Source: an uncultured Eubacteriales bacterium
GTDB lineage: Bacteria > Bacillota > Clostridia > Christensenellales > Aristaeellaceae
DNA length: 5,978 nucleotides
Assembly: GCA_900553295.1 (NCBI GenBank)
Contig: USCR01000144.1
Coordinates: 1 to 5,978, forward strand
Direction: 5' to 3'
The position numbers and the translations under genes are program-made. The notes beneath the pieces are model-generated. The model had not been told where the DNA came from and did not search any database. It saw only the letters and a list, made by a program, of their open reading frames with translations. Shown here in pieces: positions 5,500-5,978 of the stretch; position 1 is the first letter of the stretch, and each line of letters opens with the position of its first letter.

Positions 5500-5526
5500 A
5501 AAAAAAGAGAAGCATTACTGCTTCTC
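5500..5526 (-). terminator. Intrinsic terminator of the rRNA operon
   Basis: On the minus strand GAGAAGCA (5526-5519) pairs perfectly with TGCTTCTC (5514-5507) around a four-base loop, followed by seven T (5506-5500). It lies 10 bases after the 5S gene and ends the ribosomal transcript. A second run of seven T follows at 5485-5479 without a clear stem. Confidence 0.9.
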
Positions 5527-5535
5527 ATATATGGA

Positions 5536-5652
<117 letters not shown>

Positions 5653-5754
5653 AACTGTGAACTTTTTCTTTCCTCGCACCCTGACAACTGCACAGCTTTT
5701 CTGATTTGAACTTCCTTGCCTTTTCTCCAATTAGTCTCCCTAGACTTTGCGTGC

Positions 5755-5978
5755 AATCAAGCCCTCGACCGATTAGTATCATCAAGCTACATCCGTTACC
5801 GAACTTCCACCGATGACCTATCTACCTGGTAGTCCTCCAGGGGTCTTACTTCTTGCGAATGGGAGTCTTATTCTCGAGGTGGGCTTCACGCTTAGATGCC
5901 TTCAGCGTTTATCCCGTCCGCATTTCGCTTCCCTGCTATGCCGTTGGCACGACAACAGTTGCACCAGTGGTGCGTCCA
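5755..5978 (-). rRNA. rrl: 23S ribosomal RNA, 3' end (partial)
   Basis: The 3'-terminal part of 23S rRNA (domain VI), cut by the window edge a few bases after the sarcin-ricin loop. Recognisable minus-strand segments include GGACGCACCACTGGTGCA, GTCGTGCCAACGGCATAGC, GATAAACGCTGAAGGCATC, AAGCGTGAAGC and GATACTAATCGGTCGAGGGC near the end. The exact 3' end is uncertain by several bases. The spacer to 5S (about 5653-5754) holds a short inverted repeat, AGTCT (5733-5737) with AGACT (5742-5746), that may belong to rRNA processing; otherwise nothing is seen in it. Confidence 0.97.

Overview
The window looks like a piece of a GC-rich Clostridia-type Firmicute chromosome, perhaps a gut anaerobe. This rests on the Firmicute-like 23S/5S rRNA sequences, strong AGGAGG-type ribosome binding sites, GTG and TTG starts, and the gene content: an RnfG-like flavoprotein, ApbE and a NusG-II domain protein. 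The genus cannot be read from the sequence. Every supported gene lies on the minus strand, so transcription runs from high to low coordinates.

From the right edge: the last part of a 23S rRNA gene (about 5755-5978), a complete 5S rRNA gene (5536-5652) and a clear intrinsic terminator (5500-5526) form the end of a ribosomal RNA operon. Directly after it is a near-perfect vegetative promoter (TTGACA, 18 bp, TGGTATAAT; 5429-5458). It starts a three-gene set: a membrane-anchored NusG domain II protein (4980-5402), a lipoprotein ApbE flavin transferase (3926-4954), and a 676-residue membrane-anchored flavoprotein (1781-3811).

That flavoprotein is the most notable object here. It has an RnfG-like N-terminal part followed by four more small FMN-binding modules. 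It carries five GAT flavinylation motifs in all, plus what looks like a broken half-module. The three genes make sense as one extracytoplasmic flavin system: ApbE attaches FMN outside the membrane, the repeat protein carries several FMNs as a possible electron relay, and the NusG-II protein is a frequent but poorly understood companion. No Rnf/Nqr membrane core or other electron donor is visible in the window.

After a strong hairpin with a U-tract (1717-1745) comes a gene for an unusual fusion of two ACT domains with a metallo-beta-lactamase-fold domain (276-1697), followed by a long terminator hairpin (216-275). The last 215 bases hold no gene. They contain two copies of a structured repeat whose base changes preserve hairpin pairing, including G-U pairs that only make sense as plus-strand RNA.
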